Notes under the pieces: generated by a model
Database searches by the model: none
What the model was told of the DNA's origin: nothing
Seen by the model: the letters and a program-made list of their open reading frames with translations, nothing else
Part shown: positions 42,804 to 51,597 of the stretch, one piece after another
How the letters are laid out: every line of letters begins with the position of its first letter
Position numbering within the stretch: the stretch's first letter is position 1
Translations under genes and position numbers: made by a program
From: Balamuthia mandrillaris
Taxonomy: Eukaryota > Discosea > Longamoebia > Balamuthiidae
DNA: 62,587 nucleotides
Assembly (NCBI GenBank): GCA_031835245.1
Contig: JAVKOQ010000302.1
Coordinates: forward strand, 1 to 62,587
Direction: 5' to 3'

Positions 42804-43470
42804 TATTGCAAACCGTTAGGACATTGGCGAAACGGCGGGCTGGGCCGCTTGCCTTATTTAGGAGAACATTCATTCATGTCGTCACCGCTGCCAGCGTTCC
42901 CACGGCTGACGCGCCAGTTTTTCCTGCCCAAGTTGATCCCAGTGAAAGCCAAAGAGCCCTCTCCCCAGAGCAAGTCTTGTGGGTAAGTCACGTTGCTACC
43001 TTTTTTTTTGATCCCGTAGTCTTTGTGCTTATTCTCTCTTTTTTTCCGATCAGCAACTACTTGCTGAGGAGCGAGCACGCTCTGCCAAGCAACAGCAGCT
43101 GTTTGATCTCGTACTCACGGAACAGCAAGCTGTGCGAGCTCAAGTTCTGGAGGAGCTTCGCCAACAGCTTGCTGAGCGGGCTCGAGTTCTGGAGGAGCTT
43201 CGCCAACAGCTTGCTGCTGAACAGATGGAGAACAAAGAACTCCAACAGGACCTCGTCAACCTTGGCCAAAAGCTTGCTGCTGAGCAGGCCATGGTGGAAG
43301 AGCTAAGGCAACTCCTCATTTCTGAACGGGCTGAGAAGACCGAGCTCACCAATCAGCTGGCAGCTGAGCGGTCTCGCCTGCAACAACTTGGCATTATCAA
43401 GAGCGGCATCACCTATCGCAAATTCAACAAATTTCTCGCCCTGCCTGCTGGACCGTCTGGTGGACACTGA
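42804..43470 (+). CDS. Coiled-coil ORF of the tRNA-flanked element
   Basis: A frame that is open from within tRNA fragment B has a GTAAGT donor near 42981 and joins in phase (acceptor ending GATCAG near 43052) to a long heptad-repeat exon: LLAEERARSAKQQQLFDLVL, repeated VLEELRQQLA, then ELQQDLVNLGQKLAAEQ. It ends in GIIKSGITYRKFNKFLALP and a stop at 43468-43470. No ATG precedes the first exon in frame; the first in-frame ATG is inside the coiled coil near 43225. So the 5' end is unknown. The stop is 45 bases before the recombinase ATG, in the same frame, so the two could have been one protein. The EELRQQLA repeat at 43129-43212 is a near-perfect 60-base direct duplication. Confidence 0.5.
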
Positions 43471-43515
43471 GGCGGGCAAAGAAAAGTCACCCCACGAACC
43501 AAGACGGGAGAGAAG

Positions 43516-43886
43516 ATGCTAAACGCTAAGAGTACTGACGAGCTCTCGCAACTTGCGGATGGAACTCTGTTCAGAGATAGTTCTCTTCAAGCAAGCAAGG
43601 TGGGGGCGGAGTCCATCGCTAAATATATCCACGCCCAACATGCACAGGCTACTTTGGATGAAGCTGCGGGGCTAACCGAGTCACATGCCATGACAGTTTT
43701 GGCTGCAGTGCTCAATGCCGGTTTTTTTGACAAACAAAGTGAAGATTTCGGGATGTTAACAACGTATGAGTTGCTGAAGGACTATGTCCAGTGGCAGTAT
43801 TCTGTGCATGGGCCAGAGAAAATGCTCAAGGTAGGTGAAACTATCCTTTTTCAACAACAAAAGCCACACCTAACTTGTTTCATGTT

Positions 43887-43923
<37 letters not shown>

Positions 43924-46166
43924 GTCTCTCTCTCTGTCTCTCTCTCCCTCTCTCTCCCTCTCCCTCTCTCTCTATCCCTCTCTCTCTCTCTCTCTCTCTC
44001 TCTAGATCAACACGATCCGGGACTATATCACTGGGTGTGTGCGTTGGCATACACGAGGCGCAATACGGTGTAACCACAAGTACACGCCAGGATCAGCGTT
44101 ACATATGTTGGAAACAGCGGCCAAGAAATGGAAGGAGATAGATGAAGAAGATCGTCCCCATGTGAGTGCTGAAACGTCGCCCACTACTGCTCTTACTCGT
44201 GAAACTGACACGGTTCCAGAGAGGCCGATCTTGTCCAAGGATACAGAGAAGCTATCCAACAAACTTCCACAGTTGTCCAAGATGTGGAAGGCGTTCAACG
44301 ACCCGCGGTTTCAGACATTCCTCAAAAGCTCTCAACAGCAGTTCTCGGAAGACCTCCACAAGGCGGAACCAATTACGCCCCAACTGCTAACCGAGCTTCT
44401 CATGGGGATCGACTACCTCAGCTTCGCCCAACTTCGTCTTGCAGTGGCACTGCTCTTTGGATACTCCTCTGTGCGCCGCTTCTCAACTTTGTCCAAGATG
44501 CGACTGAGTGACATCATCGAGTTTGTTGCACCAACACCAACGAACGGCCTTATTGGGACTCCTTCATCGATTTTTACGAATGCGCGGAGTCTTGCAGCCG
44601 ATTGCAGAAGACGGCGTGATACTCGTTGACACTCAACACAATGACCAACTTCTTCTCCCGGCCTATGATACTAGTAATCGCTGTTTGACAGTTGATAAAG
44701 AGTGGCCAACGGCGAAATACAACGATGCTCTCTTCTTCCTACAACAACGTGTCTACCGAATGCAACTGGACAAGCAGGAGCTTTACGGGAGCAAGTATCA
44801 ACCACTCTTCTTGAGGCTAATAGAGGAGCGAGACAAACACAAGCCTTCCAAAAAACCATGGGCCATCTTCTCCTCCTACTGTACTCGGCGTGGCGCCATG
44901 ACACAAGCCATGTTTAGCTGTGTAAAAGATGGTACTCTCGACAGCTTGGCATGGAGCAAGCTCCTATTGTTTGTTGGATGGGTCCTCACAAGTAAGGCTG
45001 CTCGAGGGTACATCTGCAAGAGCTTCCTACAGCAGATAGAGATGGCGTCTGTCTTATATCGAGACATGGGCCAGCAAGAGCCAGACATGAAGACCATCAG
45101 AACTCGGTTTGAGGAACAACTGGGCCTGGTGCCAGGATGTCCGGAGGATTGGGATGCTCTACGAGGATGTCCATTAAATGACGGGCAGGACGGACAAGCA
45201 GAAGAGAAACAGGCTAAAGATGTGGCGAATGACGAAAGAGCGGCAGAGGAACAAGAGACCAAAATGGACGTGGAGCAAAAAGAGGAAACAAACGAAGAGC
45301 AACCCACAAACGAGGTAAAAGAAGGCGATAACCAAGGGATAAACAAGGATAAAGAGATGACATCCAACAAGGAACTTGCAGAAGAAAGAGAAGCTTCAAA
45401 GGAAGAGGCGGACACTGATGAGGAAGCTGTGGACAAAGAGAGAGAAGTAGACGAGCAAGTGATGGAAAACGAAGGAGTAGCAGACGAAGAAGCAGTGAAC
45501 GACGAAGAAAGGGAAGAGGAAGAGTGCTCTACTCAAGGCCATGCGCAGCATAGGCAGGTTTACCATTGTGTCATCCTGCGGTACCTTCAGAAGAATGGTC
45601 CATGCTCCCAAGCTCACATCACCGTGTATCATCAGTACCTTTGGAGGGCAGCTCATTTGTCTCCTGACAATAACATTCGCACACTTGCAACAAGCTTCAC
45701 TTCTGCAACTGCCACGAAGTTTGTTAAGCATCTGGACTATCACCTTCGATCTCGATTGGATGTATCTGAGGACAACATTCGCCTTCTACTTCCACTTGAG
45801 CGAGGCAAGCCTGGCTCGGTGGCCCCCAAGAAACCCATCCGCAAATCACAAATTCTACATATGAACATGGAACAAAATGAAACCTTCTTCAATGCGTGCG
45901 CCACATACAAGCAAGCGAACGGAAACTTGGACGCAGAAAAAATCAGAAGGGTGATGGAAGAAGAGCATGGCATTAACATGACGACACTCCAAGTCACAGA
46001 CAGGTTCAGGCGTTCCAAAAAGAAGCAAAGCACACAGTCCCAATCTTCCACTACCTCCTCCACTAAAACTGCCACATCAGCTGCGCCAACTGAGTCTCAC
46101 ACGCTAACAAAGCAGGCAACCAGACCCAACAAAAGAAGAGCCATGCAGACACCTTCAAATGAATAA
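43516..46166 (+). CDS. Crypton-like tyrosine recombinase with Myb/SANT-like C-terminal region
   Basis: Three exons (43516-43830, 44006-44524, 44598-46166) join in phase to 800 residues. Residues about 215-460 resemble a tyrosine recombinase: ITPQLLTELLMGIDYL, LAVALLFGYSSVRRFSTL with the box I Arg, RLSDII, then SSYCTRRGAMTQ (box II Arg; the usual His is Tyr) and FVGWVLTSKAARGY with the Trp and candidate nucleophile Tyr spaced as in Cre. An acidic Glu-rich linker follows. Near the C-terminus LHMNMEQNETFFNACATYKQ to LQVTDRFRRSKKK looks like a Myb/SANT-type helix bundle. Intron 1 carries a host-style (CT)n tract. Intron 2 (73 bases, weak GTTGCA donor) is inferred; the alternative is a frameshift. 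Activity cannot be judged. Confidence 0.72.
43885..44004 (+). repeat. (CT)n microsatellite inside the recombinase gene intron
   Basis: About 120 bases of CT with GT and CCCT interruptions, ending directly in the acceptor TCTAG. It is the same type of intron tract as in the host genes around it. Confidence 0.92.
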
Positions 46167-46400
46167 GCAGAGCAATGCATAAAAGTATCACGCACAGCAA
46201 CCGTTCTCCCGCACAGGATTCTTTTGTTGTTCCTTTCTTAGCCACTCCGGTCGCCCTTTGGTCCCCTTTCATCGCATACGCAATAAAAATACATTTGCTA
46301 GCAAGAAAGGGAGAGCGTTCGCATTACCACGAAAGCACCGATTCGCCAGCTCATTGTTTACCCCTCCTGACAGCGTGTTGCTTCATGTTTCCAACCAGCA

Positions 46401-46472
46401 TCCGCTGTGGTGTAGTCGGTAACACTTGTGGTTTTCACCCACACACCCCGGGTTCGATTCCCGGCAGCGGAG
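46401..46472 (+). tRNA. tRNA-Glu (TTC)
   Basis: A 72-base cloverleaf with acceptor stem TCCGCTG/CAGCGGA and anticodon stem TGTGG/CCACA around the loop TTTTCAC (anticodon TTC). The T arm is CCGGG-TTCGATT-CCCGG, discriminator G at 46472. A T run from 46480 to 46490 can serve as the RNA polymerase III terminator. Its 5' half is directly repeated at 42778-42797, on the other side of the recombinase gene. Confidence 0.95.
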
Positions 46473-46488
46473 ACTTCTGTTTTTTTTT

Positions 46489-46534
46489 TTGTGGCTTTCA
46501 CCCAGCCGCCCCGGGTTCGATTCCCGGCAAGGGA
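46489..46534 (+). pseudogene. tRNA-Glu 3'-half fragment D
   Basis: Directly after the T run, TTGTGGCTTTCACCC then GCCCCGGGTTCGATTCCCGG and CAAGGGA give the anticodon arm, T arm and 3' acceptor strand of a tRNA-Glu(TTC) but no 5' half. A T-rich run (TTTCTTTTTT) follows. Its acceptor strand pairs perfectly with that of fragment B, 3.7 kb to the left. Confidence 0.85.
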
Positions 46535-46540
46535 GTTTCT

Positions 46541-47029
46541 TTTTTGTTATTTTGACTAGAATAGTTTGATCTTTTATAGTTATCAAATGTATATTACAAT
46601 TTCTTTTAAACATTAACCAACAAAATTTTTTATTATAAATTAACTAAGTAAGTTTCTTTTAGTATTTTTTTGAATGAAATGTTTCTTTAGAGTACTAAAT
46701 GAAACTTAGTTAATTTTTAAAATTTTCTCATGATTATTGGTTAAGTGAAACTTCTTAACAAAAGAAAGGGACAAATGATCAGAAAGGAGTGTATTCCAGA
46801 AGAAAGAAAGACAACAGGAGGAGATTACCATCATTGCTTTAGAGTACACCGAGAGAAAGGAAAAAGAGAGAAGGGAAAGAAGGGAGAAATATAAGAAAAA
46901 GACCCTGCCTCAAAGTGCTTAGAATCAACTAAGAAAACTGTATTGGAAGGCATGGCCCCATTAGCAACGATGGCTGTGCATGAAGAGAAAGTAAGAGCAA
47001 ACAGATATTCTTTGTAGTCTTATTGCAGA
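46541..47029. other. AT-rich stretch between tRNA pieces and the LTR-element fossil
   Basis: About 490 bases, sharply more AT-rich than the gene regions on either side. TTAGTTAATTT-type repeats and A-rich tracts occur, with no coding exon recognised. It may be decayed transposon sequence. Confidence 0.45.
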
Positions 47030-48600
47030 AGTGGATGTGCAAGGACAAACCTCCACTTAGTTGTCTGGGCAGCAATACACAGTTTGTAGGTTTGCTGGCC
47101 ATGAAGGTGCTGCCAATCTCTTCAACAAGGTCTGGAACGAAGGTTTCTTCCTTCGGGCTGATTGCTTCGCTACTACCCGTTCGTGTGATGCCTGCCTTCG
47201 TTTCAACGTTGCCAAGCATGGTTTTCATCCTCTGAAAACCATCTCCGCCACTTTTCCCTTCGAACACGTTGCCTTGGACCTGTTTGGCCCACTCACCACC
47301 GATGAATCTGGTTTCTGTTATGTTTTGGTGGTCACCGACATTGCCACCAGGTTTACCCTTCTCCACCCTTTGGTTAACAGGACAGCGGCTGCTACCACCA
47401 GTGCCTTCTATGGGGTCATATGCGATTTTGGCTTTCCCAAGATTGTACAGTCAGACAACGGCTCCGAGTTCATCAATGAGACCAAGGCTACTATCAAGGC
47501 TATCTCTGGCTTCGACCACAGATTTATTGCTGCCTATCACCCGCAAGCCAATGGTGCTGAGGCCCACGTCAAGCTTGCCAAGTCCGCCTTAATGAAGCTG
47601 GTCTCTTCCGATTGGAGTCACTGGTCTACCTTCCTTCCAGCTGCCCAATTTGCAATCAATCAAAAGCGTCAAACGCAGAACCAAGAGTGGTGCATATATA
47701 CAAGTGGATGTTACTGGCAACGAGTTGGAAGATCGTATTCCTCCTTCTCTTCTTAAGCTAGTTCCCCCTCTCCCTTCTGGTTCCTTGATACCCCTATCCT
47801 CTACTCCAGTTCTTCCTGATAAGACCGATTTGGAATCTCAAGCCAACCCTGATGCTTCTGATGATGTTAATTCCGAGTCTGATGATGGTAACGATGATGA
47901 TTACTCCAAGTCCTACGAAGTTAACAAGGTGCTAGACCACCGTGGACCTGCCAACCGCCGAGAATACAAGGTCAGATGGAAAGGCTACTCTCCTAAGTAC
48001 GACCTCTGGATTCCAGTCAAGAACTTTGATGATCTTTGACCTGTCAACGCCTACTGGAAGAAGCTTTGTTCGAAAAGGGGGTGATGTTGGAAAACTCCAA
48101 CATAATAGCCCTTCTTCTCTTCCTGTCGACCTCTCCCTCATGCCTGTTGACCTAAGGAAACCTCTCGGTGTCCAACTTCTCCTTTCTTGAACTTCTCCTT
48201 TCTTGTTGTTTTCTCTCTCTGCCCTTTTATGCTGATATTCTCTGTTCTTCTTTTTTGGATAATTGTTCTAGCTTAAATATGCCTCTCCTTGCTTCTTCTT
48301 CTTTTTCCTCTCGGACAACTTACAACAAAACACAAGATACTTTACTATCACTTGTACTCTTTACTTTTAGTAAATTAAGTTCAGGTCTCGTACTTACTTT
48401 GTCTCCGCCATCATTCCCGTTCTTATTTTACAACAGGTTTACAGTTAATTTCGTTGAAATTTTAGGTAGATCAATCTTTCCTCCTATAAAAGAATATGTA
48501 GTATTGACAGATGTTATGAGAAGAAAAATAGAGACTCTGACTTTAATATTTCCTTTTTTTCCTGTTTTTCCTACTTCTTAAGTACTGCATTGGTTAGATT
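47030..48600 (+). mobile_element. Ty3/gypsy chromovirus fossil (integrase, chromodomain, LTR start)
   Basis: A broken LTR-retrotransposon remnant. It holds an integrase core (LDLFGPLTTDESGF, VVTDIATRFTLL, IVQSDNGSEFIN, AAYHPQANG) and a chromodomain near 47900-48039 (EVNKVLDHRGPANRREYKV, then WKGYSPKYDLWIP). A purine-rich tract comes next, and a sequence starting TGTTGGAAAACTCCAACA near 48085 that looks like the beginning of a 3' LTR. Gag, protease, reverse transcriptase and RNase H are not visible upstream, so most of the element is missing, and the remaining part has at least two breaks. It lies about 500 bases downstream of the tRNA-Glu sequences. Chromodomain elements such as Skipper-2 of dictyostelids are known to insert near tRNA genes. 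Confidence 0.85.
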
Positions 48601-48618
48601 CTATTGCTTGGTTGGCTG

Positions 48619-48688
48619 ATATGTCGTAATTTTGGGCTACCTACTCCAAATTCGAATTTTCACAGCTCGGATTTTCTTAGGAATTTCG
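48619..48688 (+). repeat. Left inverted repeat of the piggyBac-like element
   Basis: About 70 bases matching the reverse complement of 49943-50014 with only a few differences. Together they bound about 1.25 kb that contains the transposase remnants. Confidence 0.88.
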
Positions 48689-49942
48689 AGAAAACAGAGT
48701 TATATTCATGTCGTCCTTGGTTTATCTTGAAGAAGAAAGTGAAGAATTTGACGGCTGTGTCTTTCGCTTACAGCCTTCTGTTTTCAGAACTGGAGGATGG
48801 AGCACTGTGTAGCACTGACGATGCAGTGGAAGGAAATTACAGAAGGTGCAACACAGAGAGGTAGAGGAGTTGCATTTCAGATGGTGACAAAGCTCACTCT
48901 TTCGTCGCTTCCCATTTGAACAAGCCCATGATCCGTTGCACTTACTCCCAACCCTTCTGCACGAAGCTCACAGGCCAACATCCAGCAAAAGGTAAGGTAG
49001 TTTTCTTTTTTTGTGTTTGCATGTTAACAGTTCCAAACTAACCACGCATTATGAATGGTGGCTTCAAGCAACCAAAGGAACACCGTAAGCTTCCAATTTC
49101 ACAAACAGTGTGAGTATTCGTTCTGGGTGCAAATGGAGTCTAGCTGATCAACGTAGCCCATTTGTTTGTTGTAGTCATGGACTACGTCAGGTAGGACATC
49201 ACTATTCTTTTCGATTATATTCTTGCCGCTGTAAAGGTTGCTAAGGAAGTTGATTTTTTTTTCCACGCCAGAAGCTTTTTCCAATAGTTGGATTCCTGTT
49301 GGGCAGGTGCAAAGCTCATAACGAGGACAACAGAAAGAAAGCAAAGGAAGGAGTGGCGAGTGAAGGCAGGAAGCTTGTGGTGGCTTCGAGCACTTGTCTG
49401 GGGTTGTTTTTTGGTCTGTGCTCGCAACACTGCTTTTTCTTGAGAATGGGGAAGAATGTGCTGCTCAAGAAAATCTGAGAAGAAAAACATAAAGATACCC
49501 TTGCGTGTTTTTGCAGCGTCAGATGGAATGCTTTTGGGTCCTGGAATGGTTGTTTGACAGGGAAAAGAGGGCAACACTTTCTCTTCTATCGATCAGCCAT
49601 GTTTTTCTCTCCATTTGCTGTCTTCTTCCGCAATGCGTTGCCTTTTGAGAGCTGCTTTTTGTTGGTGATCTTCTATCCCTTTTTCTTTTTCATTCTCTTT
49701 CTGCTTCTTTTTTTCTTTTTCGAGTCGTTGGGTGTGTTTTTTTTGTGCTTTCATGACACAAGGAGATTTATTGCAGGTAACTAATGGCTGACGGCACACA
49801 GCACAGTTTCTAGGCTTCTTTGTTGATGTTTCTTTCTTCACCTCCATCTTTTTTGTTTGTTTTCTTTATTTGCTTTTCTTCTCGTGTTGCTATGGGCAAC
49901 AGTCATTTTTCTTCATGATGACACAAATTAAACTTGTTACTT

Positions 49943-50014
49943 CGAAATTCCTAAGAAAATCCGAGCTGTGAAAATCCGAATTTCGAGTGGGGGGTAGCCC
50001 AAAAATACGACATA
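49943..50014 (-). repeat. Right inverted repeat of the piggyBac-like element
   Basis: Partner of 48619-48688 in inverted orientation. A cluster of G residues (GTGGGGGGTAGCCC) marks a small difference from the left copy. Confidence 0.88.
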
Positions 50015-50139
50015 TTATCCTATCAATAACACTGAGAATGAGCTATGTGACAAATGCAATGAAATTGAAAAGAAAATTTTTTTTAGTGTAATCTAATTAA
50101 CATTTATGGTAAAAAAATCTAATATATCAGCTTTTTTTT

Positions 50140-50310
50140 CTTTCTGTTGACCTTTCCTTCTTGCTTATTGATATAAGGAAACCATTAATCTTCTAACTTC
50201 TCTTTTTTGATGTTTTCTTTCTTTACCCTTTTGTGTTAATATGTTTCTTTCTTCTTATGAATCTTTATTTCAGTTAAAATACCACCTTTCCTTTTTCTAA
50301 AGGAGCCCCT
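50140..50310 (+). mobile_element. Second, more decayed LTR-like segment
   Basis: About 170 bases align in order with the LTR-like sequence at about 48119-48310 (shared landmarks CTGTTGACC, AAGGAAACC, CCCTTTT, TTTCTTTCTTCTT) but are more AT-rich. It looks like another old copy of the same LTR family in the same orientation. No coding part is attached. Broken fossil, older in appearance than the first copy. Confidence 0.6.
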
Positions 50311-51597
50311 GTTAACAGGGACAAATAACACAAATGGACAGGACCAAAACGTATTATTCAACAGGAACACAAGAACAAAAGTGTCAAGATGGAAAGGTAT
50401 GGTGTGAACCAAAACTAACTAAAAAAGAAGAAAGCAATAAAATAGAAGGAAAAAACTTAGCAATAAGGTAGTCCATATCATAGATGTAAACAAGAAGAAA
50501 AGGAAGGATAAGGGGCAACAAAGCTAATATATTGAGAGTAATCCTCAACACCCTGTTCTCTAGGCCTAGGCCTATTGGGCCTGGGGCTTTTTTAAAAGGA
50601 TCAATGTAGTAATATAGAGCTAGGGGCTAGAGATCTGCTTATTAGCAAGGCCTCCTTGGTAACTAGGGTTTTAATGACTTTAAAGGCCTACATGGAGAAA
50701 AGGAAAGAATAATGGAATGAAAGAGAGCAACTATACACATTAAGCAAGTCTTTTTAATAAGTGCAAATCAGTATTCACCCTAATTTTATCTCTTTTTTGG
50801 AAGTGTTGTAAATGAGAACAGGATTATCATGACCCAAGGCCAAGTTGTAATATATTCATTTCTTACTTAATAGAAAAGTAGTAAATATTACTTGGAAGGA
50901 CAGAAAGAAAATAAGCAAACATACAATGAATTCTATAGTAAAGAAAGAAAAGGTCACTGCATTTTGTTTAATTATCAAATAGTGAGCCAATGATGCTAGC
51001 TCTTGCCAGGTGTTTAACTGCTTTACAAGCAACCCTAAGCATACTGAGAAGTTTAGTTATGTATATTATTTTTACAGGTGTTAGATCCTGAGTATAGAAC
51101 CAAGAAAGAAACAAAGAAAAAGACAAGTACAAAAAGTATTTAATGAAAAGGAAGGAAAACAAGTATATTTACCTACAGATCTTATTGTGGTTTTGCTTTT
51201 ATTGAGGGAAGGAAAGAGGCTTAGAGTTGAAAAGTTACTTCTTGGTTTCTCAATTTATATTGATAACAGGAAATAAGATTTGCAATAGAAAAGAAAAAGG
51301 AATACAGAAAGAAATAGTTAGTTGCTAATATAGGAAAACCTCTTTATCTTGAGACTGCTTCCTTAATATGCATAAGCACTCCTGGCCTTGTTTAACTACC
51401 TCTTTTGCTTTTTTCTCCTATTATTCCCACCAGCTCAACTTCTTAACAACAACTACTAATGCCTTTTGACAGTTATACACTACTTTTACCTGTTTTTTGA
51501 AATTCAATAATAGTGTATTTATAATAATAGCAAATTGTGGTAATCAATATAATTATAAAATATAACAAATCAACTTTATTCAAATAATCAAGGAGAA
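50311..51597. other. AT-rich gene desert
   Basis: About 1.3 kb of AT-rich DNA with no open frame that resembles a gene. GGCCT occurs in a cluster at 50560-50690 (AGGCCTAGGCCT, GGGCCTGGGG, AAGGCCTCC, AAGGCCTAC), unusual in such AT-rich sequence. The content is probably decayed repeat sequence. Confidence 0.5.

Larger units (their letters stand above)
42798..46490 (+). mobile_element. Candidate crypton-like element inserted in a tRNA-Glu gene
   Basis: The 3.7-kb segment between the tRNA 5' half (fragment B) and the tRNA 3' half (fragment D) carries a tyrosine-recombinase gene, a coiled-coil ORF and an intact tRNA-Glu(TTC) at its right end. No reverse transcriptase, capsid gene or terminal inverted repeat is seen, which fits cryptons, DNA transposons that use only a tyrosine recombinase. 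Fragments B and D together account for every position of a tRNA-Glu with a perfect acceptor stem, as if one gene had been split at the D-arm/anticodon-stem border. tRNA genes as att sites are standard for phage and ICE tyrosine recombinases but not, to my knowledge, for cryptons. The boundaries are inferred from homology only. Confidence 0.6.
48600..50037 (-). mobile_element. Decayed piggyBac-like DNA transposon with inverted repeats
   Basis: Two inverted repeats of about 70 bases (48619-48688 and 49943-50014) match at most positions. Each contains GGGCTACC or GGTAGCCC, AGCTCGGATTTTCTTAGG and ATATGTCG. Between them, on the minus strand, lie transposase pieces of the DDE_Tnp_1_7 (piggyBac) family: VHDYNKQMGYVDQLD at about 49185 and, in another frame just downstream, NWKLTVFLWLLEATIHNAW, the usual next block. 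A further minus-strand frame (49847-49593) encodes a Cys/Lys-rich peptide of unclear origin. The gene is broken by frame changes and lacks most of the catalytic core. TTAA occurs at 48578-48581 and 50097-50100, but these are not convincingly the target duplication. It sits inside or beside the LTR sequence. Confidence 0.75.

Noticed and set aside
42806-43306. Frame reading through the 42981 donor of the coiled-coil ORF
   Set aside because: Past the donor it loses the heptad pattern; the spliced reading keeps a continuous coiled coil.
46929-47366. Minus-strand open frame over the LTR fossil
   Set aside because: It is antisense to a clear integrase domain and shows no independent features.
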